From NCBI RefSeq assembly GCF_013373065.1, contig NZ_JABXIN010000018.1, forward strand, positions 80,118-144,117: a stretch of DNA of 64,000 bases, in the 5' to 3' direction. The stretch is from Algoriphagus sp. Its GTDB lineage: Bacteria > Bacteroidota > Bacteroidia > Cytophagales > Cyclobacteriaceae. A program made the position numbers and the translations under genes. How positions within the stretch are numbered: the stretch's first letter is position 1; each line of letters starts with the position of its first letter. Below the pieces are notes generated by a model that worked only from the letters and a program-made list of their open reading frames with translations, searched no databases and had not been told where the DNA came from. This document shows, piece after piece, positions 1-9,149 of the stretch.

Positions 1-879
1 AATGGACTTAAGTTTGGTGTAGATTTTACAGGAGGTCGATCTTACATCGTTGCTTTTGAAGAGGCAGTAGTCCCTTCTGAGTTGAAAGTTGGATTGGATG
101 GAGAATTTGATGGTTCGGTAGAAGTGAAAACCTATGGTGCCAACAATGTGCTCAAAGTAACCACATCCTATTTGATCAATGAAGATGACGATGCTTCTAA
201 CTTAGAAGTTGAACAGAAGGTTAAAGAAGGAATTGCAACGGTTACAGGGTTTACTTTCACGGATGATGCTGAAAATTTGCAAGCAGGTCAGTTTGCAATT
301 ACAGGATCTTCGAAAGTTGGTGCAACGGTGGCAGATGATATCAAGACTTCCTCCTTGGAAGCGATGGTAGTAGCCCTAATCGCTATCTTCTTGTATATCT
401 TGGTGCGTTTCAGAAAGTGGCAGTTCTCCTTGGCATCTATCATTGCCTTGATTCACGATACTTTGTTTGTGATTGCAGCCTTTGCCATTGCATCTGCTTT
501 TGGAGCGACCTTCGAAATTGATCAGGTATTTATCGCTGCGGTATTGACCGTTATCGGTTACTCCATTAACGATACCGTGATCGTGTTCGACCGAATTCGA
601 GAAAATATTGAACTTCGAGGAACAGGCAAATTGGTCAGCATCTTCAATGAGGCCATTAACCTGACATTGGGACGTACTTTGATTACTTCCTTTACGACTT
701 TGATTGTGGTGATTGTACTTCTTGTATTCGGTGGAGAGGTGTTGAGAGGATTCTCATTTGCCTTGTTCATCGGTATTTTGGTAGGTACTTATTCATCCAT
801 TTATATCGCTACTCCTATCGTAGTAGATTTGATGAAGCGAGAGATGGACAAAGAGAAAGAGGCGAAAAAAGTATCCTAA
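1..879 (+). CDS. secDF: SecDF protein-export membrane protein, 3' part (SecF half)
   Basis: The reading frame is open from base 1, so the gene starts upstream and only the last 292 codons are present. SecDF is an inner-membrane RND-type subunit that uses the proton gradient to pull translocating proteins through SecYEG. The visible part is the SecF half: the periplasmic-entry motif GVDFTGG near the window start, a periplasmic domain of about 100 residues, then five membrane segments with the SecF signature INDTVIVFDRIREN. The C-terminus is short and charged (MDKEKEAKKVS), as usual. Bacteroidota normally carry a fused secDF; the fusion itself cannot be confirmed because the SecD half is outside the window. 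An intrinsic terminator follows 22 bp after the stop. Confidence 0.95.
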   Translation, partial: NGLKFGVDFTGGRSYIVAFEEAVVPSELKVGLDGEFDGSVEVKTYGANNVLKVTTSYLINEDDDASNLEVEQKVKEGIATVTGFTFTDDAENLQAGQFAITGSSKVGATVADDIKTSSLEAMVVALIAIFLYILVRFRKWQFSLASIIALIHDTLFVIAAFAIASAFGATFEIDQVFIAAVLTVIGYSINDTVIVFDRIRENIELRGTGKLVSIFNEAINLTLGRTLITSFTTLIVVIVLLVFGGEVLRGFSFALFIGILVGTYSSIYIATPIVVDLMKREMDKEKEAKKVS

Positions 880-900
880 TTTCCTAATTTATAAATTCTA

Positions 901-937
901 AAAAACCGCTTTTATTTTATTTAAGAGCGGTTTTTTT
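901..937. terminator. Intrinsic terminator after secDF, probably bidirectional
   Basis: The arms aaaaccgct and agcggtttt pair around an AT-rich loop and are followed by a run of seven T on the + strand. An A-run precedes the left arm, so the reverse strand also ends in T and could serve the convergent gene at 1032-2420. Confidence 0.85.
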
Positions 938-1031
938 GTTTTTTAACCCTGTAGAAATCAATAAAATTAGATTCAACAACAAAGAGGATTTTTTCATGAG
1001 GAATGGAGTTGTTTTTCTATTTGAGGAAAAT

Positions 1032-2420
1032 TTATTTCCATTCAAAAATTCCAGGACTACCAAGCTGATAATTACGTTGTAGCTCAGGATATTCTTCTAA
1101 TAAGCGCTTAAAGTCTCCATTTGGATCGAGGACAAGCTGGGGTTGTTGAGAATGAATCAACTCAAAAAGACGGACTCGTTGCCGTAAATTTTTCTCCTGG
1201 TCCAAATAGACTTTGCTTAGATGATAGTTTAAAAATGGTCCTCCTAATCGATGATTGAGGTAAGGACCCATTTCCTCTCCAAGAACCTGGATGGATTTTC
1301 CAGGGTCTAAGGATTTGGAATAAGGCTGAACCCTATAATTTTTTTGAAAAGCCTCATTATTTGCAAAATAGCCCCAACTACCTAATGGGACGATAACGAT
1401 AAGGGTGAAAAAGGCCAATTGAAGAATGATCTTTTTTTGTATCACTAAGAAGAATCGGGTAATAAGGTAGCTCAGTGCTGGAAAAATAATTACCACTTGA
1501 AACATGGCTTGTTTTCTTGAAAAGTATAGCGAAACAGCTGCGAACAGAAGCCAAAATATCATGATTTGCCGCTGCTTTTGTTGGTTGATAGTCGCGGAAG
1601 AGGCTATTGACCCAATGAAATACCCTAAAAATGACAATAGGAACGGGAAAGCCAAAAGGATGCCTACCCAGTTCAGCGGCTGGTAATTATAAGGTTTGGA
1701 CTGAAAGATCAGCGGCCAAATCCCCAAAAAATCTTCCAATCCATCCATCCAGAAATAATAAACTGAAATCAGTAAAAGTGGAAGGAAATAGCCTGCCAGG
1801 GAAAGCATTAACTGTCGAAATGAAAAGCCACTGATGGCAATTCCTACAACAATTACAAAAGGAAGAAAAAATATGTAGACCGAATGAAAACCAGTTGCTA
1901 ATCCTCCATAAATCCCAATCAACAAAGTAGATTCGCTACTTTCTGTTTGAAGTACGGTTTGTGAAAAAAGCTGGGACAAGGCCAAAACTAAAAAGGTACT
2001 TCCCATCAACGCAGGGTTGAGGCTAAGCATGTCAAAACTGAGATGAAAAAGAGAAAGTAGGATAATGGCTGGTAAATAGGTGTTTTCACTGAACACCCGG
2101 TATCGGATCATCGTACGGTTCCAATGAATCACTTGAAAAATAATCAAGAGACGGCCCAGGAGCTCATAGACCAGCAAGTTTCTTCCAAATAACCAATCGA
2201 TCCACATAAAGACACCTGCGGAAAGGGGAGCGGTGTCATCTAAAACTTCTTGGTAAAGCAAAGCCCCTTCCGAAAGTCGTTCCCCTAAAAGCATCCAGGT
2301 CAGTTGGGCATTCGTAGGGACATCACTCGAAAAGAACAAATAAAGGACTGACCAAAGGAGTAGGAAAAAGACTACACCAATGATTCGAAAAGGATCGTTT
2401 ACTTTGAAAAATTGAAACAA
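1032..2420 (-). CDS. Polytopic membrane protein, GT-C glycosyltransferase-like
   Basis: A 462-residue protein with about ten hydrophobic segments. The first extracytoplasmic loop (about residues 45-75) reads GERLSEGALLYQEVLDDTAP, which resembles the acidic loop of GT-C (PMT/ArnT-like) lipid-linked sugar transferases, where acidic residues sit between the first two membrane helices. The C-terminal 80 residues are soluble and probably periplasmic. No exact family is recognised; a GT-C-like role in envelope glycosylation is inferred only from this loop and the topology. It is divergent from rbfA, with 82 bp between the starts, and stands alone. It could instead be an uncharacterised Bacteroidota membrane family. 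Confidence 0.6.
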   Translation of the reverse strand: MFQFFKVNDPFRIIGVVFFLLLWSVLYLFFSSDVPTNAQLTWMLLGERLSEGALLYQEVLDDTAPLSAGVFMWIDWLFGRNLLVYELLGRLLIIFQVIHWNRTMIRYRVFSENTYLPAIILLSLFHLSFDMLSLNPALMGSTFLVLALSQLFSQTVLQTESSESTLLIGIYGGLATGFHSVYIFFLPFVIVVGIAISGFSFRQLMLSLAGYFLPLLLISVYYFWMDGLEDFLGIWPLIFQSKPYNYQPLNWVGILLAFPFLLSFLGYFIGSIASSATINQQKQRQIMIFWLLFAAVSLYFSRKQAMFQVVIIFPALSYLITRFFLVIQKKIILQLAFFTLIVIVPLGSWGYFANNEAFQKNYRVQPYSKSLDPGKSIQVLGEEMGPYLNHRLGGPFLNYHLSKVYLDQEKNLRQRVRLFELIHSQQPQLVLDPNGDFKRLLEEYPELQRNYQLGSPGIFEWK

Positions 2421-2460
2421 GGTAGGTGGATCTGTTTAGGCTTAGGCCCGAAATTAAAGC

Positions 2461-2485
2461 TTGCCCAAGTATTTCGCTAAATTTG
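2461..2485 (+). promoter_or_regulatory. Candidate Bacteroidota-type promoter for rbfA
   Basis: TTG at 2461-2463 and TAAATTTG at 2478-2485 match the TTG / TAnnTTTG pattern known for Bacteroidota primary promoters, although the 14-bp spacing is short. The rbfA start lies 17 bp downstream, giving a very short leader. Inferred from pattern only. Confidence 0.45.
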
Positions 2486-2502
2486 TACCATAAATACTTC
2501 AA

Positions 2503-2883
2503 ATGGAAAGTAAAAGACAACAAAAACATGCAAAACTCCTTCAAAAGGAGATTGGGGAAATTTTCCAAAAAGAAGCCAAGCATCTTGTTGGGAAGGCGAT
2601 GGTAACCGTTACTCGGGTTTTTGTCAGCCCTGACTTGAGTGTGGCAAAGATTTACCTCAGTTTTTTGCTTGCAGATACACAGGCAACCTATGAGTTGATT
2701 CAGGAGCATAAAAAGGAAATTCGCCATCATTTGGCAAAAAGAATCGGAAAATCTGTTCGGATTATTCCTGAATTGGCATTTTTCCCAGACGATTCGGCTG
2801 CCTATGCGCAGCATATGGATCAGGTAATTTCAAACTTGGATATTCCTCCTGCTTCGGAAGAGGATGAAGAAGAAGATATTTAA
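2503..2883 (+). CDS. rbfA: Ribosome-binding factor A
   Basis: A 126-residue protein of the RbfA family, a KH-like cold-shock factor that binds the 30S subunit and helps mature the 16S rRNA 5' end. Visible features are the N-terminal basic helix (MESKRQQKHAKLLQKEIGEI), the VTVTRVFVSPDLSVAKIYLSF strand-helix region typical of RbfA, the HLAKRIGKSVRIIPELAFFPDDS segment near residue 85-107 and an acidic C-terminal tail (EEDEEEDI). The length is normal. The next gene starts only 12 bp after the stop, so the two are very likely co-transcribed; rbfA next to a LolC/E-type permease is a common Bacteroidota arrangement. Confidence 0.95.
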   Translation: MESKRQQKHAKLLQKEIGEIFQKEAKHLVGKAMVTVTRVFVSPDLSVAKIYLSFLLADTQATYELIQEHKKEIRHHLAKRIGKSVRIIPELAFFPDDSAAYAQHMDQVISNLDIPPASEEDEEEDI

Positions 2884-2895
2884 CTCCTTGATTTC

Positions 2896-4122
2896 TTGAA
2901 TCTCAGCTATTTCATAGCGGCCCGTTATTTCCGCAGTAAGAAAAAACGAAATTTTATTACTGTTCTATCGACAATCTCCATGATTGGTGTGGCGGTCGGA
3001 ACGATGGCTTTGGTTATTGTGATGTCTGTTTTCAATGGGTTGGAGGATTTGATTCGTGGACTTTTTGCAAGTTTTGATGCCGAACTCAAGGTCGAGACGG
3101 TGATGGGGAAAAGTTTTGAAACATCCCCGGAATGGCTTGATGAAATACGGAAGGTGGAGGGAGTAGCGATTTTGACGGAAGTTATCGAGGATCACGCCTT
3201 GTTTGATTATAACGGAAATCAATTAGTCGCTACGATCAAAGGGGTGTCCGATAATTTTTTACAGCAGGAACGCTTTTCAAAGGGCTATTTTTGGGGTGAT
3301 ACTACCCTTGGGACGGATTTAAGACCAGGAGCTATTTTGGGTCGGGGGGTTGGTTTTTTTCTTTCTGTTAATTTGAAGGATATCAATGTTCCCCTAAAGG
3401 TATATTATCCAAGAGCCCCAAAAAGTGCCGCTACCCTCAATCCAAATCAATTATATAGCTCAGCTTCTTTAGAGCCAGTGGCATTCTTTTCAGTAGAACG
3501 ACAATTTGACGATGAGTATGTCATCGCCCCGCTACATTTCACCAGGGATCTTTTAGATTATGGAAGAAAACGAACCTCCTTGGAAATTAAAGTCGCCGAA
3601 GGGTTTGGTATTCAGGAGGTCCAGCGAAATCTTCAACAGCATTTGGGACCGGAATTTTCTGTCAAAAATACCGATGAGCAACATGCTGATTTGTTGCGGA
3701 CTGTCAAGTTAGAGAAGCTGTTCGTTTTTCTGACCCTTACCTTCATCCTTGCCATCGCCTCCTTCAATATTTTCTTTTCCCTCAGCATGTTGGCCATTGA
3801 GAAGAAAAAGGATATTGCAATACTAAAGGCCATGGGAGCCAAGGATCAGTTGATTCGGGCAATTTTCCTAAAGCAAGGAGCTCTCATTGCAGTCAGTGGC
3901 GCTTTGGTGGGTTTGATTTTGGGCTTTTTGATTGTGTGGATTCAAGAAAGCTACGGTCTGGTATCTCTGGGGATTGCTTCAGCTGTCGTTGAGTCTTACC
4001 CGGTCCGAATGGTATGGACCGATTTTTTATGGATTAGTGTAGCCGTCATTTTCATTACGCTCTTGGCTTCTTGGAGACCTGCTTGGATTGCTTCTAGGGT
4101 CGATACAACTCGAGAGCTTTAA
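2896..4122 (+). CDS. FtsX-like / LolC-LolE-type ABC permease
   Basis: A 408-residue inner-membrane permease of the MacB/FtsX superfamily. The protein begins with the amphipathic segment FIAARYFRSKKKRNFITVLS typical of LolC/LolE, then a first membrane helix (about residues 27-48), a periplasmic MacB-like domain (about 50-265) and three C-terminal helices forming the FtsX domain (LEKLFVFLTLTFILAIASFN, and the coupling motif EKKKDIAILKAMGA). LolCDE complexes extract lipoproteins for transfer to the outer membrane. No ATPase or second permease lies beside it, so a LolD partner must come from elsewhere. The start is a TTG; no in-frame ATG lies upstream. Its stop overlaps that of the convergent TPR gene by 4 bp (TTAA). 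Confidence 0.85.
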   Translation: MNLSYFIAARYFRSKKKRNFITVLSTISMIGVAVGTMALVIVMSVFNGLEDLIRGLFASFDAELKVETVMGKSFETSPEWLDEIRKVEGVAILTEVIEDHALFDYNGNQLVATIKGVSDNFLQQERFSKGYFWGDTTLGTDLRPGAILGRGVGFFLSVNLKDINVPLKVYYPRAPKSAATLNPNQLYSSASLEPVAFFSVERQFDDEYVIAPLHFTRDLLDYGRKRTSLEIKVAEGFGIQEVQRNLQQHLGPEFSVKNTDEQHADLLRTVKLEKLFVFLTLTFILAIASFNIFFSLSMLAIEKKKDIAILKAMGAKDQLIRAIFLKQGALIAVSGALVGLILGFLIVWIQESYGLVSLGIASAVVESYPVRMVWTDFLWISVAVIFITLLASWRPAWIASRVDTTREL

Positions 4123-5321
4123 TCCTTACAAGTTTTTTCAAAGACGATTCTAGCTTCCTCCATTCCCCAATCTGAAGCCAATTTTAGATTTTGGCAAGCT
4201 TCCGATTGGCGGTTCATTCTTAGCAGGGTAATTCCACGATGGTAGTAGGCGGTAGGAAGTGAGGGGTCAGCCGCCACCAATTGAATAAAATCAGCCATGG
4301 CACCCTCCAGGTTTTCTTGTTGGTAGCGAATTTGTCCCCTTGACAACAGCAGCTCCGGGTTTCGTTCATCCATAAAAAGTCCTTCCGAAAAGTAATTCTC
4401 CGCGGCTTCCAGGTTTCCTTGTTTTTTGGCGACTGTTCCTAAATAGTACCAAGTTTCAGGATCTTGGGAGTCCAATTCAAGCGATATTTTTAAGTCTTCT
4501 CCTGCTTGAGTTAAATTTCCCTGATTTAGAAAATAAAAACCTCTTTTTTTCCAGACTAATGGGTCATTTGGTTTGTTTTTGACAGCCAAATCATAAGGTT
4601 CCTGAAGTTGATCGAGATCTTTTCCCTGAACTTGGGCTAATCGTTCTTTGGCTAGAAAATGTTCAGGATTTAATGCCAATGCCTGGATAAATGCCTTTTC
4701 AGCATCCTCATTTTTATGAAGGTTCCAAAGTGCGAGGCCTTTTTCAGCAAAATAATCAGCTTCAGGTTTGAGTTGAATTGCCTGATTGAAAAAGTCGATT
4801 GCCTTTTCATAATTTTTCATCCCCAAATAGGAAAGCCCTAAATGGTAAAAAATAGGGGCTTTGTTTTCCGTTTGTTCTGTGAAGACCCCCGAAACACCTC
4901 CCTCGGTAGCATTTTTTTTATAAATAATTTGAGATGTTTCTCCTTTAGGAAGGCGTAGGTAGGCTTTAAAATCTTCTGCTGCTTCTCCAAATCGTTCCAT
5001 TTTTAATAACAACCTTCCTCTACTAAAATAGGCAGAGGCCAGTTCGGGATCGTGCAGGATGGCTTGATTATAATTCTCAAGAGCGAAGGGCTCATTCAAT
5101 CCTGAAAAATTTTCATAGACCTGTCCTTGGTACCAATAGGCCAAAGCATCGGTGGGATGGTCTTTTATCCACTGATCTAAAAGGAAAAAAGCACTTTCGA
5201 AATCCTTTTTCTCTATAGCCGAAATTGCTTGTTCCAATCCATTTCCCTCAGATATTTCTTGAGCAAAAATTGGGGCTAGGAAAAAACTAAAGAGCCAAAG
5301 AAGTAGACAAATGGTACGCAT
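4119..5321 (-). CDS. Secreted or periplasmic tetratricopeptide-repeat protein
   Basis: A 400-residue protein with a clear signal peptide (MRTICLLLWLFSFFLAPIFA, cleavage after AQ likely) followed by about nine TPR units of 34 residues. Each shows the usual pattern of small residues and an A-x4-P turn (for example LAYWYQGQVYENF, AYYHRGITLLRMNR, TWYYLGTVAKKQGNLEAAEN). TPR arrays are protein-interaction scaffolds; no catalytic domain is visible, so no specific role can be given. A non-repeat insertion (about residues 127-160, NATEGGVSGVFTEQTENKA) interrupts the array after the third unit. The gene is convergent with the LolC/E-like permease, sharing the TTAA at 4119-4122, which hints at an envelope role but proves none. 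Confidence 0.85.
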   Translation of the reverse strand: MRTICLLLWLFSFFLAPIFAQEISEGNGLEQAISAIEKKDFESAFFLLDQWIKDHPTDALAYWYQGQVYENFSGLNEPFALENYNQAILHDPELASAYFSRGRLLLKMERFGEAAEDFKAYLRLPKGETSQIIYKKNATEGGVSGVFTEQTENKAPIFYHLGLSYLGMKNYEKAIDFFNQAIQLKPEADYFAEKGLALWNLHKNEDAEKAFIQALALNPEHFLAKERLAQVQGKDLDQLQEPYDLAVKNKPNDPLVWKKRGFYFLNQGNLTQAGEDLKISLELDSQDPETWYYLGTVAKKQGNLEAAENYFSEGLFMDERNPELLLSRGQIRYQQENLEGAMADFIQLVAADPSLPTAYYHRGITLLRMNRQSEACQNLKLASDWGMEEARIVFEKTCKD

Positions 5322-5414
5322 TTTTCAAATCCGATAATTGAATTTAGATAAAATCTTAAATAGCCTGAAAATGGCTAAATCTCAGAATAGCATATTTTCC
5401 ATAAAAAATCAGGT

Positions 5415-5422
5415 TAAATTTG
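5415..5422 (+). promoter_or_regulatory. TAnnTTTG box upstream of the coiled-coil membrane gene
   Basis: TAAATTTG lies 53 bp before the ATG at 5476 and matches the Bacteroidota -7 element. No good TTG -33 element is placed correctly, so this is weak. Confidence 0.3.
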
Positions 5423-5475
5423 CCCTTAGGCATATTTATTGAATGCTGCAGGACAATCCCCAAAACTAACTTAAC

Positions 5476-6072
5476 ATGAGAAGTCTAAAAGGTAGTCTGC
5501 TACTTTGTTTATTCTTGATTTCAATTTCTCTTTCAGCCCAATCAACTAGCGAAGAGCAAGGATCACTCCAGTCTGGAACTATCGATTCACAGTTTGATTA
5601 CCTCTATCGCGTTTCTAATAATTATCAAGAATACAAAGTTGTTCGAAGAAGCTATCTTGATCAGCTCAAATCTAATATTTTAGATTCGATCCAAACCATG
5701 CGTGGTGAGGTTTTGGAAATGAAACAAGAAGTCCAGTCCCGTCAAGATTCCATTCAATCGATTCAAGCAGTATTGAATCAAACCGAGGCTGAAAAACAAG
5801 AGGCCATTGCGGCAAAGGATAATTTCACCTTTTTGGGATTAGGCATTCACAAGGCCGTATACTCCACATTTATGTGGATTTTGGTAGGGGCTCTTGCTGT
5901 GGCCTTGGCATTTTTCTCGTTTAAGTACTTTAGAAGCTTTTCGAAAATAAAACGAGCTGAAAAAGACTTGATGGATTTGCAGGAAGAGTTTGAACAGCAT
6001 CGCAAGAACACCTTGGAGCGGGAGCGAAAGTTGAAGCGGGAGTTGATTGATGCACAGATGGGCAAGTCCTAA
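5476..6072 (+). CDS. Membrane-anchored coiled-coil protein of unknown function
   Basis: A 198-residue protein with a signal peptide (LLLCLFLISISLSAQ), a periplasmic coiled coil (about residues 55-115, rich in Q, E, S and D heptads: MRGEVLEMKQEVQSRQDSIQ), one membrane helix (about 132-152) and a cytoplasmic second coiled coil rich in K, R and E at the C-terminus. From memory, homologues in Bacteroidota are often labelled tRNA (guanine-N1)-methyltransferase; nothing in this protein supports that, as there is no SAM-binding knot and the signal peptide argues for the envelope. It sits 9 bp before the following flavoenzyme gene, so the two may be co-transcribed, but no functional link is apparent. 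Confidence 0.8.
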   Translation: MRSLKGSLLLCLFLISISLSAQSTSEEQGSLQSGTIDSQFDYLYRVSNNYQEYKVVRRSYLDQLKSNILDSIQTMRGEVLEMKQEVQSRQDSIQSIQAVLNQTEAEKQEAIAAKDNFTFLGLGIHKAVYSTFMWILVGALAVALAFFSFKYFRSFSKIKRAEKDLMDLQEEFEQHRKNTLERERKLKRELIDAQMGKS

Positions 6073-6081
6073 CCAACGGTC

Positions 6082-7191
6082 ATGCTTGAAGTAGATTATG
6101 CGGTGATTGGTCTAGGAGCTGTAGGCTCTGCCGCTCTTTACTTTCTATCAAAACAAGAAAAAAATGTTTTGGGCATCGATCGCTTTGATCCGCCTCATAC
6201 CATGGGTTCTTCCCATGGCGAAACCCGAATAACGCGTCTTGCGGTCGGAGAAGGCCGAGAATATGTCACCTATGCGAAGCGTTCTCAACAAATTTGGAAA
6301 GAACTGGAGGCGATCACTGAGGAGAAACTTTTTGATTCCGTCGGTGGGCTTTTGATTGAATCGGGTACCCAGGCTTGGGTCAAATATGGTGGATCAAGTT
6401 TTTTTGATAAAACCCAATCTTACGCAGAATCAGAATCGATTTCTCATCAAATTCTAAAGAAGAAAGACCTTCAGAAGAAATTTCCAGCATTTCAATTGAC
6501 AGATGAGGCTAGGGGTTATTTTGAACCTGCGGCAGGTTATGCTTTTCCAGATCGAATCATCAGAGCCCAATTGGATTTAGCTGTACAGCAGGGAGCTGAA
6601 ATTCGCGTTCACCAACCAGTCACTCAGCTTCGGCAACAAGGACCTTGGGTGGAGATCGATTTGCGGGAAGAAACCATTCGGGCAAAAAAAGTTTTGGTTT
6701 CCGCTGGGGGATGGATCAAGGATTTTTTGGATGAAAAGGAGAAATCTCAATTTCAGATTTGCCGACAGGTACTTCATTGGGTGAAATTGAAAAAAGATAG
6801 TCCCATGGCTGCCAACAAGTCGGTTTTTATGTGGGGCTATGGACCAAACCCAACTGATTTTTTGTATGGCTTTCCAAGCCTGGATGGAGAGACGGTAAAA
6901 ATTGCTACTGAACAATTTGAATCGGTACCTCACCCGGATTTTTTGAACCGGACTGTTAGTCAAGATGAGCAGCAAACTTTTCTGAAAGAAAAACTCGAAG
7001 GAAAATTTGAGGGTTTGTTACCAGAAATTCTGCGAAGTGAGGTGTGTTTTTACACAGTGACTCCTGATGCTAAATTTGTGATCAAGTCACATCCAGGAAT
7101 GAGTAGGGTCTTGATGGTGAGTTCCTGTTCGGGTCATGGATTCAAGCATGCAAGTGCTTTGGGTGAGCAACTGGCGAATCAGCTTCTCTAG
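6082..7191 (+). CDS. FAD-dependent oxidase, sarcosine oxidase / N-methyltryptophan oxidase family
   Basis: A 369-residue DAO-superfamily flavoenzyme close to monomeric sarcosine oxidase and N-methyl-L-tryptophan oxidase (SoxA/SolA). These oxidise N-methyl amino acids to the amine, formaldehyde and H2O2. Seen: the Rossmann motif GLGAVG at residues 10-15, the GSSHGETRITR segment at 42-52 that contacts the flavin and substrate in this family, Cys322 in VCFYTVTPD at the position of the covalent-FAD cysteine, and the C-terminal SCSGHGFKHA flavin-binding motif (348-357). Length and motif order are normal, so it looks functional. The substrate cannot be read from sequence; L-pipecolate and other secondary amines are alternatives within the family. 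Confidence 0.88.
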   Translation: MLEVDYAVIGLGAVGSAALYFLSKQEKNVLGIDRFDPPHTMGSSHGETRITRLAVGEGREYVTYAKRSQQIWKELEAITEEKLFDSVGGLLIESGTQAWVKYGGSSFFDKTQSYAESESISHQILKKKDLQKKFPAFQLTDEARGYFEPAAGYAFPDRIIRAQLDLAVQQGAEIRVHQPVTQLRQQGPWVEIDLREETIRAKKVLVSAGGWIKDFLDEKEKSQFQICRQVLHWVKLKKDSPMAANKSVFMWGYGPNPTDFLYGFPSLDGETVKIATEQFESVPHPDFLNRTVSQDEQQTFLKEKLEGKFEGLLPEILRSEVCFYTVTPDAKFVIKSHPGMSRVLMVSSCSGHGFKHASALGEQLANQLL

Positions 7192-7278
7192 GGTAAATAG
7201 ACTTTGCCTAGTCTACCTTTGAATAATCCCAATTTTAAATTTAAAAGGCTATTTTTGCGGCTGAATTAATCTTTAGGA

Positions 7279-9069
7279 ATGGCAAAGAAACGAGGCGGAG
7301 CACTGGAGGAGCACGAAAAACGAAAGTTAAATAAAAGAAGCTTTGAAAAGCTGGGTGGCATCTTCCGCTTTATGCTTCCGTATAAAGGGTACTTTTTTTT
7401 AGGCCTGGTTTTTTTGCTTTTTTCTTCCCTGACGCTACTGACCTTTCCCTATGTTGCTGGCAAATTGATAGATACGGCTCAGGGGTCTGAATGGGTCGTC
7501 AATGATATCAATTCCATCGCGCTAATTCTATTGGGGATTTTAGCAGTTCAAAGTGTTTTTTCTTTTTTGAGGGTTTGGCTATTTGCTCAGGTTTCGGAAC
7601 GATCCATGAGGGATATCCGGATGGCTTTGTATGGTCGGATGCTGCGTCTCCCGATGACTTTCTTTGACAAGCGTCGTACAGGTGAGCTGATTTCCAGAAT
7701 TACTTCGGATGTAAGCCTTTTGCAAGATGCATTTTCAGTCACTTTGGCCGAGCTTTTCCGACAGGTAGTAACCTTACTTGCTGGTATCGGATTTTTGGTG
7801 TTTACCACGCCCAAATTGACCCTTTTTATGTTGGGGACTTTTCCAGTGCTTGTTTTGTTGGCCATGGTCTTTGGCCGGTTTATTCGGAAACTTAGTAAGA
7901 AGACCCAAGATGAATTGGCTCATGCCAATGTGATTGTGGAAGAGACGCTCCAATCCATTACCACGGTCAAGTCTTTTGTGGGAGAGAGTTATGAATCCAA
8001 TCGCTATGCAAGCGGTTTGGAAAAGGTGGTGCAGGTAGCTCTTCGAACAGCTAAATTTAGAGGAGGCTTTATCTCCTTTATCATTTTTGCTTTGTTTGGA
8101 GGAATCGTCGCTGTCATGTGGTATGGTGCAAGCTTGGTTTCTTCAGGAGAAATGAGCGTGGGCGAATTGGTTTCATTTGTCTTATACACCACCTTCATCG
8201 GAGGATCCATTGCTGGCTTGGGAGATATTTATAGTCAAATCCAAAAAGCGATCGGAAGTTCTGAACGGGTTTTGGAAATTTTGGATGAAAAGGAAGAACA
8301 GGCGAAAGGAAGTACAAAAGGGGAAGGTTTGGGTGATATCGTATTCTCGGAAGTGAGTTTTCATTACCCGACTCGACCCGAGGTGGAAGTTCTTAAATCA
8401 CTTTCACTTCAAATCAGACCGGGCGAAAAGGTAGCCTTGGTCGGGCATTCAGGAGCAGGAAAATCCACGATCATTCAACTCTTGCTTCGCTTTTATGATG
8501 TTGAAAAAGGAGAAATTAGGATTAACGGCCTTTCTTTGGAGAATTGGGATTTGGAGGAACTAAGGAGACATATTGGGATGGTTCCGCAGGAGGTGCTCTT
8601 ATTTGGAGGAAGTATCCGGGAAAACATTGCCTATGCAAAACCACATGCAACAGAGGAGGAAATCATCGAAGCTGCTAAAAAAGCAAATGCCTGGCAGTTT
8701 ATTTCTCAGTTTCCTGAGGGGCTAAATACTTTGGTCGGCGAACGGGGAGTTAAGCTTTCAGGTGGTCAGCGACAGCGGGTAGCCATTGCTAGAGCAATTT
8801 TGAAGGATCCTAGTTTGTTGATTTTAGATGAAGCCACATCTTCTCTGGATGCGGAATCAGAAGCATTGGTGCAGGAAGCCCTGGATGAGCTGATGAAAGG
8901 GAGAACGACAATTATCATTGCGCATCGATTGGCGACCATTCGTAAGGTAGATCGAATTTATGTCCTCAGTGAAGGAAAGATTATGGAAGAAGGAAGCCAC
9001 TTCGATTTGGCTGAAAAAGAGGGTGGTTTTTACGCTAATTTGGTCAAGTTGCAGTTCGCTGATAATTGA
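7279..9069 (+). CDS. ABC exporter, fused membrane and ATPase domains (MsbA/BmrA type)
   Basis: A 596-residue half-transporter that should work as a homodimer in the inner membrane. Six membrane helices occupy about residues 35-325, including the coupling-helix region PMTFFDKRRTGELISRITSD. The nucleotide-binding domain has all key elements: Walker A GHSGAGKST (389-397), Q-loop Q437, signature LSGGQ (493-497), Walker B LLILDEATS (513-521) and the switch histidine in IIIAHRLAT. The basic N-terminus (MAKKRGGALEEHEKRKLNKR) is cytoplasmic. The substrate is unknown; MsbA-like exporters move lipids, lipid-linked molecules or drugs. No accessory gene is adjacent. A TATTTTTG box 22 bp before the ATG (7250-7257) could be its promoter. 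Confidence 0.92.
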   Translation: MAKKRGGALEEHEKRKLNKRSFEKLGGIFRFMLPYKGYFFLGLVFLLFSSLTLLTFPYVAGKLIDTAQGSEWVVNDINSIALILLGILAVQSVFSFLRVWLFAQVSERSMRDIRMALYGRMLRLPMTFFDKRRTGELISRITSDVSLLQDAFSVTLAELFRQVVTLLAGIGFLVFTTPKLTLFMLGTFPVLVLLAMVFGRFIRKLSKKTQDELAHANVIVEETLQSITTVKSFVGESYESNRYASGLEKVVQVALRTAKFRGGFISFIIFALFGGIVAVMWYGASLVSSGEMSVGELVSFVLYTTFIGGSIAGLGDIYSQIQKAIGSSERVLEILDEKEEQAKGSTKGEGLGDIVFSEVSFHYPTRPEVEVLKSLSLQIRPGEKVALVGHSGAGKSTIIQLLLRFYDVEKGEIRINGLSLENWDLEELRRHIGMVPQEVLLFGGSIRENIAYAKPHATEEEIIEAAKKANAWQFISQFPEGLNTLVGERGVKLSGGQRQRVAIARAILKDPSLLILDEATSSLDAESEALVQEALDELMKGRTTIIIAHRLATIRKVDRIYVLSEGKIMEEGSHFDLAEKEGGFYANLVKLQFADN

Positions 9070-9149
9070 TAATTTCCTATAGTTTTTTTTAATAAGATTT
9101 TTTGAACAATCCCCCGGTATGAATTGGTTTCATCTCGAAACTGATCCGT

